Source: Paractinoplanes pyxinae (GTDB lineage Bacteria > Actinomycetota > Actinomycetes > Mycobacteriales > Micromonosporaceae). Taken from it: a stretch of DNA of 64,000 bases. The notes beneath the pieces are model-generated. The model saw only the letters and a program-made list of their open reading frames with translations. It was not told the DNA's origin and searched no databases. Positions within the stretch are counted from its first letter, which is position 1; the number at the start of each line of letters is the position of its first letter. The DNA is taken from the NCBI RefSeq assembly GCF_026626335.1, contig NZ_JAPNTZ010000003.1:124001-188000 (forward strand). The letters are read 5' to 3'. The translations under genes and the position numbers were made by a program. Shown here piece by piece: positions 1 to 7,577 of this stretch.

Positions 1-151
1 GGGAGCTGACGCGGTAGTCGACTTGGCAGCCGGCCGCCGCCTGCGCGTCGACAGCCAGGCCGACCGATGCGGCGGCGGCGACGGCGGTGACCACAACGGC
101 CGCCAACTTGCGCGATGGTGTCGTTTTACTGCGCGATGTTGTCGTTTTCAT
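1..151 (-). CDS. Secreted CBM2-containing protein, N-terminus only (runs off the left edge)
   Basis: Only the first 50 codons lie in the window. The ATG at 151-149 overlaps the TGA of the pectinesterase gene (TGATG), so the two are translationally coupled. The protein starts with a long basic region containing a small internal repeat (MKTTTSRSKTTPSRK), then a hydrophobic signal-peptide core and an Ala-rich cleavage region. Residues 42-50, CQVDYRVSS, are identical to the start of the CBM2 domain of the gene just upstream. It is therefore a third exported enzyme or binding protein of the pectin operon with an N-terminal cellulose-binding module. The catalytic part is outside the window, so its reaction cannot be stated. 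Confidence 0.75.
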   Translation of the reverse strand, partial: MKTTTSRSKTTPSRKLAAVVVTAVAAAASVGLAVDAQAAAGCQVDYRVSS

Positions 152-1542
152 CAGAGCACCGGGTTCCAGCCGTCGGTTCCGGACAGATACTTCTGCGGGG
201 TGTGGTTGGCGGCCGTCGCATCGCTCATCTGCGGACGATTGCCGTTCGTTCCGGCGCCCGAACCTGTGTTCCTGTACTCGAAGAAGCGCGCGTTCTTCCA
301 GGAGTTCTCGGACATGTCTGTCCATGGCTGCGCGTTTCTGATCGTTGCGCTCAAGGTGCACTCGCGGAACAAGACCTGCGCGGCCGGGCCCCACGGGCGG
401 CCCAGTTGCGTGACGTTGTTCGCGGCGCCGGTGATCGTCGACTTGTAGAACAAGATCCCGTACGTCAGTGAGGCGTCCGTGTTGGCCGCGGTGATCGGGC
501 CGCCGGTCGACCGCTTCTCGTAGATCGTCGAGTTGTGGAAGACGGCCGAGGCGCCGCCGAAGATGAAGTCGACGGTCCCCTCGACGTACGAGTTGACGAA
601 GTAGTGGCGATAGTTGTTGACCAGCAGCGTGTCCTGGTTGCCGAGGAACCGGACGTTGTTGAACGTCGCCCGGTCGCCGTTGACGTTCACGGCCACCGCC
701 TGGCTGCCCTCGCCGTAATCGTTCGACATGGTCAGGTTGGTGGCGATGAAGTCCCGGGCCTTGACGAAGACGGTGGCGCTGTTCGAGGTGCCGTAGCCGC
801 CCGCGTTGCTGTGGTTGTTGACGATCACCGTCTGTCCCGCCGCCGAGCCGAGACCCTGCAGGGTGACGTACGGCTTGGTGACGGTGACGATCTCGCGGTA
901 CGTGCCGGCCTTGACCGTGATGACACGCCGAGTCGTGTTGTTCGCCGGCACCGCGTCGAGAGCCGCCTGCACGGTCGTGTACTGCCCGCTCCCGTCCTTG
1001 GCCACGGTCGGCGCGCCCGCCGGCGGAGTGGTCACGGGCGGCGTGGCCGGCGGGGTGGTCGCCGGCGTGGTGGTTGCCGGTGGCGTGGTGGCGGGCGGTG
1101 TCGTGCCGGGTGGCCTGGTGGTCGTCGGGGGTGCGGTGGAGCCGGTGCACGCCGTGCCGTTGAGGGTGAAGGCCGTCGGCACCGGATTGCTCCCGGCCCA
1201 GGTGCCGTTGAAGCCGACCTCCACCGACGAGCCGGTCCCGATGGCGGCGGTGTAGTCGGCACTGGTGGCCACTACCGCGCCCGACGCCGGGTTCGCGGTG
1301 AAGCCCCAGGACTGCGTGATGCTCTGCCCGGCCGGGAAAGTCCAGCCGAGCCGCCAGCCGTTGATCGGGTCGCCCAAGTTGCGGATCGTGAGGGCGGCCG
1401 TGAAGCCACCGGCCCACTGCGAGCTGACGCGGTAGTCAACTTGGCACCCCGCAGCCGCCCGGGCAGTGGTAGCAACGGCGACGGACGCGAGAGCAGAGAC
1501 GGAAGCGATGGCGACGGCCGCGGCGACACGTCTGCGGTTCAT
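151..1542 (-). CDS. Secreted pectinesterase (CE8) with N-terminal CBM2
   Basis: Predicted extracellular pectin methylesterase, removing methyl esters from homogalacturonan so that the co-transcribed pectate lyase can cut it. The 463 residues are ordered signal peptide (1-30), CBM2 (about 33-134, opening CQVDYRVSS), a Thr/Pro linker, and a CE8 right-handed beta-helix (about 166-463). The four CE8 signatures are present: GTYREIV, GNQDTLLV (Gln/Asp), GTVDFIFG (nucleophilic Asp) and LGRPWG (Arg). The start is ATG at 1542, preceded by a strong GGGAGGAGGA ribosome binding site. It lies 35 bp after the pectate lyase gene and its stop overlaps the next start. A longer open frame upstream to 3297 is only read-through of the lyase gene. 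Confidence 0.93.
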   Translation of the reverse strand: MNRRRVAAAVAIASVSALASVAVATTARAAAGCQVDYRVSSQWAGGFTAALTIRNLGDPINGWRLGWTFPAGQSITQSWGFTANPASGAVVATSADYTAAIGTGSSVEVGFNGTWAGSNPVPTAFTLNGTACTGSTAPPTTTRPPGTTPPATTPPATTTPATTPPATPPVTTPPAGAPTVAKDGSGQYTTVQAALDAVPANNTTRRVITVKAGTYREIVTVTKPYVTLQGLGSAAGQTVIVNNHSNAGGYGTSNSATVFVKARDFIATNLTMSNDYGEGSQAVAVNVNGDRATFNNVRFLGNQDTLLVNNYRHYFVNSYVEGTVDFIFGGASAVFHNSTIYEKRSTGGPITAANTDASLTYGILFYKSTITGAANNVTQLGRPWGPAAQVLFRECTLSATIRNAQPWTDMSENSWKNARFFEYRNTGSGAGTNGNRPQMSDATAANHTPQKYLSGTDGWNPVL

Positions 1543-1577
1543 GGGTGTCCTCCTCCCTGAGGCTCGGGGCCCGGGCG

Positions 1578-3281
1578 TCACGGGGCGGTACAGGTCAGGG
1601 TGGGTGTGGTGGCCGTGCCCGTGGCGGTGAAGCCGAACGTGGTCGAGGCCGAGGCGGCCAGCGCGCCGTTGTAGAACTCGTTGGCCACGGTCACGGCGGT
1701 TCCGCTCGTGGTGAGCTTGCCGTTCCACACCTGGCTGATGGTCTGACCGCTGCCGAGCGTCCACCGGGCCGACCAGCCGGTGATGGGCGCGCCGCCGGCC
1801 GTCACCGTCACCTCGCCCTGGAACCCGCCGCCCCACGTGTTGGTGGTGCGGTAAACGGCCGAGCAAGCGCCGGTGACCGGCGTGGTGGTCGTCGGCGGCG
1901 TGGTGGTCGCCGGGGGTGTGGTCGGCGTCGTTTGGCCGCCCTGTGCCGCGTACTCCAAATACTCTTCGAGATTGCGGTAGCCGTCGCCGTCCGCGTCGGC
2001 GTTGTGGTCGTCGGCGTTCGGGTTGAGGCCGTTCGCGGTCTCCCAGGCGTTGGGCATGCCGTCGCGGTCGGTGTCCCAGCCGGTCGGCGCGTTGACCGCC
2101 GAGGCGTTCCACAGCGCGTTCCACTGCGAGGTGTTGTAGTTGCTGATCAGCGTCCCGCTCGTGGTCCGGGTCTCGCTGACGATCCGGGTGTCGACCGCGT
2201 CGCGGGCCCACCAGAACGCGCCGGCCTTGTCGAGCACCTTGGGCAGCGCCGTGTAGGCCGCCTCGGTGGTCATGTTGGGCACGGCGAAGCGGCTCGAGCG
2301 CTGCACCGACGCCGTGAACTTGTCCCAGCCGGCGTCCGTGCCGTTGGTCAGGTTGGAGTCGCCGTCGTAGTCGGCCTTGTTGCCCGACTGGTAGAGCGTG
2401 GTTCCGGTCGCTCCCGTGTAGACGGCCGGATTGCTCGAGTTGTGCCGCAGGTACGTGTTGCCCACGAAGTTGGCGTTGACGAGCTGGTTCTCGCCGCTGT
2501 ACCCCTTGCCCTCGAAGACGACGTTGTTGCTCCACTCGACGTAGTTCACGGCGCCCGTCTCGTTGCCCAGCCGGGGCAGGCGGCTCGTGTTGTGGGCGTA
2601 CAGGTTGTGGTGATAGGCGATGTTCGAGCCGTTGACGTCGCTGCCGATGAGCGAGCCGTACGCGTGACCCGCGTAGTTCAGCCCCTCGGCGACGATCGCG
2701 TACTGCACGGTGATCTGCCCGGCCCCGTCGCTGGCGCTGATGCCCTCGTCGTCGGCCCAGCTGACCGAGACGTGGTCGACGATGATGTTGTCGCCGGTGA
2801 GCCAGAGGCCGTCGTTGGTGGCCGTCTCGGGGTTGGCCTGGTCCTTGCCGGGCCGGAACTTCAGGTGCCGCAGGACGATGTTGTCGCCGGTCACCTTGGT
2901 CGCCTGACCCATGATCGTGATGCCGGGCCGGGGCGCGGTCTGCCCGGCGATGGTCAGGTTGCTCTTGCCGATCGACAGCCAGCCCTGCCGCCCGGCCGGC
3001 GAGAGCTTGATGGTGCCGGCCACGTCGAACACGATGGTCCGGCCGCTGCTGGGGGCGTTGGTGATCCCGTACCGCAGCGAGCCGGCCTGGGGGTTGCTCG
3101 CGTTGTCGGTCAGGTTGGTGACGTGGTAGACGTCGCCGCCCCGCCCGCCGGTGGCATACATGGCCGGGCCGGCCGCGCCGGGGAAGGCGGCCACCGCAGC
3201 GGCGCTGGCCGAGGGGCTGGTCACGACCACCCCCGCGACGACGAGGCCGAGGACGGCGAGAACAGTCTTGAGGCGTTTCAT
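1578..3281 (-). CDS. Secreted pectate lyase (PL1 type) with C-terminal CBM2
   Basis: Predicted extracellular beta-elimination lyase acting on de-esterified pectin. The 567 residues run: signal peptide (1-28), a parallel beta-helix lyase domain (about 30-400) with LRHLKFRPG and the family-typical DHVSVSWADDE segment, a calcium-loop-like stretch rich in Asp (about 402-442, DTDRDGMPNAWE followed by DADGDGYRN), a Thr/Pro linker, and CBM2 (about 471-567). ATG 3281 was chosen because MKRLKTVLAVLGLVVAG is a good signal peptide and the upstream extension is not. It is the first gene of the pectin operon. A perfect 14-bp CebR-type operator abuts the start codon and overlaps the ribosome binding site, implying repression by a LacI-family sugar regulator. 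Confidence 0.92.
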   Translation of the reverse strand: MKRLKTVLAVLGLVVAGVVVTSPSASAAAVAAFPGAAGPAMYATGGRGGDVYHVTNLTDNASNPQAGSLRYGITNAPSSGRTIVFDVAGTIKLSPAGRQGWLSIGKSNLTIAGQTAPRPGITIMGQATKVTGDNIVLRHLKFRPGKDQANPETATNDGLWLTGDNIIVDHVSVSWADDEGISASDGAGQITVQYAIVAEGLNYAGHAYGSLIGSDVNGSNIAYHHNLYAHNTSRLPRLGNETGAVNYVEWSNNVVFEGKGYSGENQLVNANFVGNTYLRHNSSNPAVYTGATGTTLYQSGNKADYDGDSNLTNGTDAGWDKFTASVQRSSRFAVPNMTTEAAYTALPKVLDKAGAFWWARDAVDTRIVSETRTTSGTLISNYNTSQWNALWNASAVNAPTGWDTDRDGMPNAWETANGLNPNADDHNADADGDGYRNLEEYLEYAAQGGQTTPTTPPATTTPPTTTTPVTGACSAVYRTTNTWGGGFQGEVTVTAGGAPITGWSARWTLGSGQTISQVWNGKLTTSGTAVTVANEFYNGALAASASTTFGFTATGTATTPTLTCTAP

Positions 3282-3282
3282 C

Positions 3283-3296
3283 TGGGAGCGCTCCCA
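3283..3296 (-). promoter_or_regulatory. CebR-type (LacI family) operator upstream of the pectin operon
   Basis: Perfect 14-bp palindrome TGGGAGCGCTCCCA, one base upstream of the pectate lyase ATG. It is identical to the ceb box described for CebR, the cello-oligosaccharide-responsive repressor of cellulase and transporter genes in Streptomyces. It also covers the purine-rich stretch that would serve as ribosome binding site. No cebR gene is in the window. Confidence 0.85.
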
Positions 3297-3310
3297 TTCA
3301 TGAGTGGTAC

Positions 3311-3340
3311 TTAGTAGACCGCCGGAGCGCACCCGGACAA
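3311..3340 (-). promoter_or_regulatory. Candidate promoter of the pectin operon
   Basis: On the minus strand TTGTCC (3340-3335) and TACTAA (3316-3311) are separated by 18 bp. Transcription would start just before the CebR-type box, so a bound repressor would block initiation or early elongation. Assigned by eye. Confidence 0.4.
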
Positions 3341-3355
3341 CAACTTTGACGAAAA

Positions 3356-3850
3356 TCAATGGAACAGGTGCCGGCCCAGTTGCTCGCGGACCAGGTCGTA
3401 CTGCGCAGTCGTGGGATAGCCGCGGTAGTCCGTCTCGATGATCATCGTCAGAAGCTCGACGAAGCGCGGCGTGACCACTTCGTCGAGCGCGGGCAGGTGG
3501 GTCGCGGTCATTTCCCGTACGACCTCATAGCGCAAGCCGAGGTCGATGCCCCGCCGCTCGCCGTCGCCCAGCGTCGCCGCGAGCCGGCCGGTGAAATACG
3601 CCCGCCAGGTCGCTTCGCCCGGCCCGCCCAACGCGCCGAACCAGTCCCCGCGGATCTCGTTGAGCTGCCGGTTGGTGGCGCCCAGGGCCGCGTCGAAGGC
3701 GCCGAGATGGCCGGCGTCGACGAACTCCATGAAGAACCAGCCTTCGCCCAGCTCGCGCACGTCGCTTGACACTTCGCCGGGCCCGTAGGCGCGGGCCACC
3801 ATTGCCTGCACGGTTGCGAGCGGTTGCCGATTCTTGGTGATGCTCTCCAC
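3356..3850 (-). CDS. Hypothetical protein with an aminoglycoside-phosphotransferase-like N-terminus
   Basis: 164 residues from GTG 3850. No signal peptide or membrane segment is visible. The first ~45 residues (SITKNRQPLATVQAMVARAY, then a Gly-Trp-Phe segment) resemble the start of APH-family kinases. The ATP-binding Lys context and the HGD/DxD catalytic motifs of that family are absent and the protein is about half the usual length, so it is not a kinase as it stands. It could be a remnant or a distinct small family. It sits between the pectin operon and the divergent methyltransferase gene with no coupling to either. No function is assigned. Confidence 0.55.
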   Translation of the reverse strand: MESITKNRQPLATVQAMVARAYGPGEVSSDVRELGEGWFFMEFVDAGHLGAFDAALGATNRQLNEIRGDWFGALGGPGEATWRAYFTGRLAATLGDGERRGIDLGLRYEVVREMTATHLPALDEVVTPRFVELLTMIIETDYRGYPTTAQYDLVREQLGRHLFH

Positions 3851-3889
3851 GGGCTTACCGGGCGATCCTCATAGGACTATCTTGTCGGC

Positions 3890-4690
3890 ATGACGGAAGC
3901 GACGTCGCTCGATACGAGCGTTCCGCACTCGGCGCGGGTCTGGAACTACTGGCTCGGCGGCAAGGACAACTTCGCCGTCGATCGTGAGGTGGGGGAACGG
4001 GTCCGGCAGATGCTGCCCAGCATCGTCGAACAGGCCCGGGCCGACCGCGCGTTCCTCGGTCGCGCCGTCACCCATCTGGCCGGCGATCTGGGCATCCGTC
4101 AGTTCCTCGACATCGGCACCGGCCTGCCCACCGCCGACAACACGCACGAGGTGGCCCAGCGGGTGGCGCCGTCGTCGCGCATCACGTACGTCGACAACGA
4201 TCCGCTCGTGCTGGTGCACGCCCGGGCCCTGCTCACCAGCGCTCCCGAGGGCGCCACCGACTACGTCGAGGCCGAGCTCGAGGATCCGGCGACGATTCTG
4301 CGCGAGGCGGCTCGCACACTCGACCTGAGCCAGCCGGTCGGCCTGATCCTGATGGGCGTGTTGCATCACGTGGCGGGCACCGATTCCGCGTACGCAATAG
4401 TCGAGCAGCCGAAGGCGGCTCTCGCACCCGGCAGCTACCTGGTCATCAACCACGCCACCAACGCCGTCCACGGCGCGGCCAGCGACGAGAGCGTGGCCCA
4501 CTGGAACAAGTTCGGCAAGCCGCCGATCACGTTGCGCTCGCCCGCCCAGATCGAACGCTTCTTCGCCGGCTGGACCCTGCTGCCGCCGGGCGTGGTGTCG
4601 TGCGCCCGTTGGCGTCCGGGCACCGTCGACGAGAGCAGCGTCGAGGTCGACGAGTTCGGCGGGGTCGCCCGGCGGGATCAGGCGGCCTGA
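3890..4690 (+). CDS. DUF574-type SAM-dependent methyltransferase
   Basis: 266 residues. The N-terminal segment ARVWNYWLGGKDNFAVDREV is the hallmark of the actinobacterial DUF574 (Methyltransf_19) family. The Rossmann SAM site follows as FLDIGTGLPT (about 75-85) with an acidic VDND loop after the second strand. The methyl acceptor of this family is not known. A TATCTT -10 box ends exactly six bases before the ATG at 3890, so the message may be leaderless. Its last 13 bp overlap the convergent DUF1707 gene. Confidence 0.85.
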   Translation: MTEATSLDTSVPHSARVWNYWLGGKDNFAVDREVGERVRQMLPSIVEQARADRAFLGRAVTHLAGDLGIRQFLDIGTGLPTADNTHEVAQRVAPSSRITYVDNDPLVLVHARALLTSAPEGATDYVEAELEDPATILREAARTLDLSQPVGLILMGVLHHVAGTDSAYAIVEQPKAALAPGSYLVINHATNAVHGAASDESVAHWNKFGKPPITLRSPAQIERFFAGWTLLPPGVVSCARWRPGTVDESSVEVDEFGGVARRDQAA

Positions 4691-5103
4691 GCCCGCCGGT
4701 GCAGCGCCACCGGCACGGCGTGGCCCAGGACGCCGAGGCCGCCGCCCAGGATGGGCCAGATCAGCCACGGGTACCAGGCGCCCGCGGCCAGCGCGATCGT
4801 CAGCCAGATGCCGGTGACCAGCACAGCCATGGCCAGGTAGGCGGCCAGGTGGATGCGGACGCCGAGCCGGGCGGCGTGGGCGCGGCGGGCCCGGGCCTGC
4901 GGGTCGTGCCGGCGTAGCTGGTCGATCGGCAGGTCGGCGGTCAGGCGGTGGAGGGCGTCGTATGTGTTCGCCGCCATCGCTCGGGCGAGGCGGTCCTCGT
5001 ACTCGTCAAGCGTCAGGTAGCCGAGGCTGAGGGCGACACCGAGGTGGCGGCCGGTGCGCTCGCGGTCGGCGGTGCCGGCGCGCTGCAGGGCGGTGCTGGT
5101 CAT
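4678..5103 (-). CDS. DUF1707 and two-transmembrane protein
   Basis: 141 residues. The N-terminal DUF1707 region (about 10-62, containing ADRERTGRHLGVALSLGYLT) is followed by a basic cytosolic stretch and two hydrophobic helices (about 83-105 and 110-130) of the 2TM type. DUF1707 proteins are actinobacterial membrane-anchored proteins of unknown function. The ATG at 5103 overlaps the TGA of the upstream tetR gene (ATGA), so it is the third gene of the NTF2-like/TetR/DUF1707 operon. Its 3' end overlaps the convergent methyltransferase gene. Confidence 0.8.
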   Translation of the reverse strand: MTSTALQRAGTADRERTGRHLGVALSLGYLTLDEYEDRLARAMAANTYDALHRLTADLPIDQLRRHDPQARARRAHAARLGVRIHLAAYLAMAVLVTGIWLTIALAAGAWYPWLIWPILGGGLGVLGHAVPVALHRRAQAA

Positions 5104-5621
5104 GATTGGATCCTTTCGGCGAAGATCTCGGCCAGTCGGCGGGCGGTGGCGGCGGGGTCGGCGGCCTCGGTCAGGCCGCCCAGGGCGCCGTCGCGGGTGA
5201 GGATGACCAGGCCGTGCACGAGCGCCCAGCTGATCATCGTGAGGGATTCGTCGTCGGTGGCCGTCTTGAGGCGCCGGAGCGAGGTCTCGGTGGCGGCGTG
5301 CAGCTCGGGGTCGTCGGTGTGCAGTTCGCTCGGCCGGAACATCAGGTCGAACAGGGCCGGGTGGGTGAGCCCGAAATCGATGTACGCCCGTCCCAGCGCG
5401 GCCAGTGTCGGATCCGGCACCTGGTCGAGAGCCGCGGCCAGCGAGGCGAAGCCGTCGGCGGCGATCGCCGTCAACAGAGCCGCCCGGTCGGCGAAGTGGT
5501 GCTTGGGCGCCGCGTGCGAGACCCCGGCCCGGCGGGCGACGGCCCGCAGGCTGATCCCGGCGTGCCCGTTCTCGTCGAGCTCAGCCCGCGCGGCGGCCAG
5601 CAGATCTTCCCGTACGCCCAT
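5100..5621 (-). CDS. TetR-family transcriptional regulator
   Basis: 173 residues from ATG 5621. The N-terminal HTH is typical of TetR (VREDLLAAARAELDENG, then SLRAVARRAGVSHAAPKHHF, residues about 3-43), followed by a mostly helical ligand domain with the TetR_C_33/WHG look (LTHPALFDLMFRPS). It lies two bases after the NTF2-like gene and overlaps the DUF1707 gene by four bases. The natural targets are the two CTTGACACTGTCAAG palindromes in front of this operon, making it a self-repressing local regulator. The ligand is unknown. Confidence 0.87.
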   Translation of the reverse strand: MGVREDLLAAARAELDENGHAGISLRAVARRAGVSHAAPKHHFADRAALLTAIAADGFASLAAALDQVPDPTLAALGRAYIDFGLTHPALFDLMFRPSELHTDDPELHAATETSLRRLKTATDDESLTMISWALVHGLVILTRDGALGGLTEAADPAATARRLAEIFAERIQS

Positions 5622-5623
5622 GG

Positions 5624-6076
5624 TCAGCTCACGATCGGCGCGGCGAGCGCTTCCTCGACACCGTGCGCGGCCAGAACCCGCAGCGCCGCGTCGACCGCCT
5701 GCGAGTCCTCGTTGGCGTCGATCGACACGACCTTGCCCCAGCGCATCACGACGACGTGCACGCCGTGGTTGACGTACGGGGAATCGTCGGGCATCTGCTG
5801 CGTGGCCGACCATCGGATGATCACGGTGGTGCGGGCCGGGCCGCCCTTGACCCAGACGTCCTCGACGGTCAGCCGGAGGGTCGGCGAGATGCGGCCCAGA
5901 CGCTCGAACCAGCGGCTCAGGGCCTCGCGGTCGTGGCGCTCGCCGCCCAGCGCGTGGGAGCCGCCGAAGCGGTGGTGGATGTCGGGCGCGCAGTCCTGCA
6001 GCAGCGCCTCGTAGTCGTGGTCGGTGACCCGCTGGAAGTTCCGGACGGCAATGCGCTTCACGATGGCGTGATACAG
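5624..6076 (-). CDS. NTF2-like / SnoaL-type protein, probable CTG start
   Basis: About 150 residues of a small alpha+beta cone fold (NTF2/SnoaL superfamily): FERLGRISPTLRLTVEDVWV, then VIIRWSATQ. These proteins are small-molecule isomerases, hydrolases or binding proteins; the substrate is not evident. The usual start would be GTG at 6061, but the strong AAGGAGG site (6090-6084) lies 22 bases from it. It is exactly seven bases from an in-frame CTG at 6076, which yields YHAIVKRIAVRNF, the usual N-terminus of this family as I recall it. First gene of the operon with tetR and the DUF1707 gene, controlled by paired operators overlapping its promoter and ribosome binding site. Confidence 0.78.
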   Translation of the reverse strand: MYHAIVKRIAVRNFQRVTDHDYEALLQDCAPDIHHRFGGSHALGGERHDREALSRWFERLGRISPTLRLTVEDVWVKGGPARTTVIIRWSATQQMPDDSPYVNHGVHVVVMRWGKVVSIDANEDSQAVDAALRVLAAHGVEEALAAPIVS

Positions 6077-6087
6077 GATAAGGCCTC

Positions 6088-6136
6088 CTTGACACTGTCA
6101 AGCACCAGTCTGCATCGACTGCTTGACACTGTCAAG
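6088..6136 (-). promoter_or_regulatory. Two identical TetR operators and promoter
   Basis: The perfect 15-bp palindrome CTTGACACTGTCAAG occurs at 6088-6102 and 6122-6136, 34 bp centre to centre. Read on the minus strand, the distal copy contains a consensus TTGACA -35 (6135-6130) with a CAGACT -10 candidate 17 bp on. The proximal copy overlaps the AAGGAGG ribosome binding site. The arrangement suggests autoregulation by the TetR protein of this operon and possibly control of the divergent lipoprotein gene. Confidence 0.85.
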
Positions 6137-6201
6137 GCGAAGCGGAGGGTGGGTGTGACGCACCCTGAATGGCGCGTGCGAGAGAACCTACGTTGGGGCT
6201 C

Positions 6202-6546
6202 ATGCGCAAACTTCTGATCACGTCGTTGCTGCTGGCCGCCACGGGTGTACTGGCCGCCTGCCGCACGGCGCCGCCGGACGAACACCCGTACGTGGGAATG
6301 TGGGTCACCGCCGACAACCACATCCGCCAGGAGCTACTGCCCGGCGGCCGCTACGACGAGGCTCGCGGCGCCCGGTCGAGCGCCTACACCGGCCGCTACG
6401 AGGTCAAGGGCGCCCACATCGACTACTGGGACGACAGCGGCTTCACCGCCGACGGCCGCTTCGAAGGCGACGTCCTCCACCACGGCGGCTACCTCTTCTA
6501 CCGCGAGGGCAGCGAGGCCCACCGCCAGGCCGTCGCCGCCCGCTGA
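6202..6546 (+). CDS. Atu4866-domain lipoprotein
   Basis: 114 residues from ATG 6202. The first 20 residues are a lipoprotein signal (MRKLLITSLLLAATGVLAAC) with the lipidated Cys at position 20, so the protein is predicted to be anchored to the outer face of the membrane. The rest matches the small Atu4866 family: PYVGMWVTADNHIRQELL, RYDEARG, YWDDSGFTADG and HHGGYLFYR. The family is usually fused to or encoded near oxidoreductases, but its function is unknown. It is divergent from the TetR-controlled operon and may share that control region. Confidence 0.82.
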   Translation: MRKLLITSLLLAATGVLAACRTAPPDEHPYVGMWVTADNHIRQELLPGGRYDEARGARSSAYTGRYEVKGAHIDYWDDSGFTADGRFEGDVLHHGGYLFYREGSEAHRQAVAAR

Positions 6547-7125
6547 TCAGCGCGGCCAGGCCGCCACGACATCGTCGGGACCCCAGACCAAGTCGACGCT
6601 GCCGGCCGGCAGGGTGGTGCCGGAACGGCTGACGGCAAGCAGCCCGGTGCTCGACGGGTCGAAGCCGGGAACCTGCCGGGCGCCTTCCCGCAGCTCGTGC
6701 AGGTCATGATTGTCGAAGGGCGCGCCCAGCCACTTCAGCGACCCACAGAAGTAGATCCGTGCGGCGATGGGTGCCCGGTCGGCGCCGATCAGGTCGATCT
6801 CGGGGTTGAACTGCCGGTTCCACCAGCCGCCCACGGACTGTGCTTTCGGCCAAGGCAGCGACCCGCTGAGCGCGGCCTCCTCCAGCGACGTGCGGATCAA
6901 GGGTTCGACGGCTCGCCCGCGCCAGCTCGCCGACCGCTTCGACGACGCGCCGGGCGACATCGGGGTTGGGAAACTCCGAAGCCAGTGACTGCTCGGGCAC
7001 GATGAACAGCGGTGAAGCTGGATCGGCGCACTGGTCACGCAAATGGTCGTCGGCCGGGGTACCCGATGGCCGGCGCAGCACGATGCCCGGCAGCCCACCG
7101 GTGATCAGGTGCGTAGATTGAATCT
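6547..7125 (-). pseudogene. Remnant of a DUF234-type AAA ATPase (deleted and frameshifted)
   Basis: Two frames together give pieces of a DUF234 archaeal-type ATPase. From about 7125 one frame reads LITGGLPGIVLRRPSG, CADPASPLFIVPEQSLASEF and DVARRVVEAVGEL, the middle-to-late part of the family. At about 6910-6930 it breaks into another frame with ASWRGRAVEPLIRTSLEEA, the C-terminal nuclease-like part, ending DLVWGPDDVVAAWPR at 6547. The Walker A/B ATPase domain is missing, and roughly the winged-helix section between the two pieces is deleted. A stop lies just upstream. The single 183-residue frame should not be annotated as intact. Family recognition is from memory. Confidence 0.72.
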
Positions 7126-7142
7126 ACTTAGGGAGACGGGAA

Positions 7143-7577
7143 TCAGCGGCCGGTGGCGCCGTCTATCTGCTCTCGGAGGATGTCGGCTTGGCCGGCGTGG
7201 CGGGCCGTTTCCTCGATCATGTGGATGAGGGTCCACTGCATGGTGGGGGTTGCGCCCCGGCCGCCGGGGCTGGGGGCGGGCCGGCTCAGATCGGTGTATT
7301 GGGCGATGACCTCGTTCGACTCGCGGACGGCTTCTCGGTAGGCGGCCAGGATGTCGTCGGCGGTTTCGGTGCGGGTGGGTTTGAAGGTGCGCTTCATGCT
7401 GGTTATCGGGCGGCTCTGGAAGTAGAAGCGCTCGACGTGGGTCAGGTGTTTGATCAGGCCGAGCAGGCTGGTGCCGGAGGGGACGCCGGCGGTGCGGACC
7501 TGGGGTTCGGGGACTCCGGTGGCCTTGCCGGCGATCGACTCGCGCAGCTGGTCGAGGACGTTCAGGAGGTCGCTCAT
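7143..7577 (-). CDS. DinB-superfamily (DUF664) protein
   Basis: 144 residues. The four-helix DinB fold is indicated by the N-terminal helix DLLNVLDQLRESIAGK, the LGLIKHLTHVERFYFQ segment carrying the first metal-binding His, and the late WTLIHMIEETARHAGQADIL with further His residues. DUF664 proteins are probably thiol (mycothiol or bacillithiol)-dependent metalloenzymes; the reaction is unknown. The ATG at 7577 overlaps the stop of the upstream methyltransferase gene (ATGA), forming a two-gene operon. Confidence 0.87.
   Translation of the reverse strand: MSDLLNVLDQLRESIAGKATGVPEPQVRTAGVPSGTSLLGLIKHLTHVERFYFQSRPITSMKRTFKPTRTETADDILAAYREAVRESNEVIAQYTDLSRPAPSPGGRGATPTMQWTLIHMIEETARHAGQADILREQIDGATGR

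Noticed and set aside
151..3297. 1048-residue minus-strand ORF joining the pectinesterase to an upstream extension
   Set aside because: Its N-terminal half is an Arg-rich shadow of the pectate lyase gene; the real start has its own signal peptide and ribosome binding site at 1542.
3356..3850. Aminoglycoside phosphotransferase
   Set aside because: Only the first ~45 residues look similar; the kinase catalytic motifs are absent and the length is about half.
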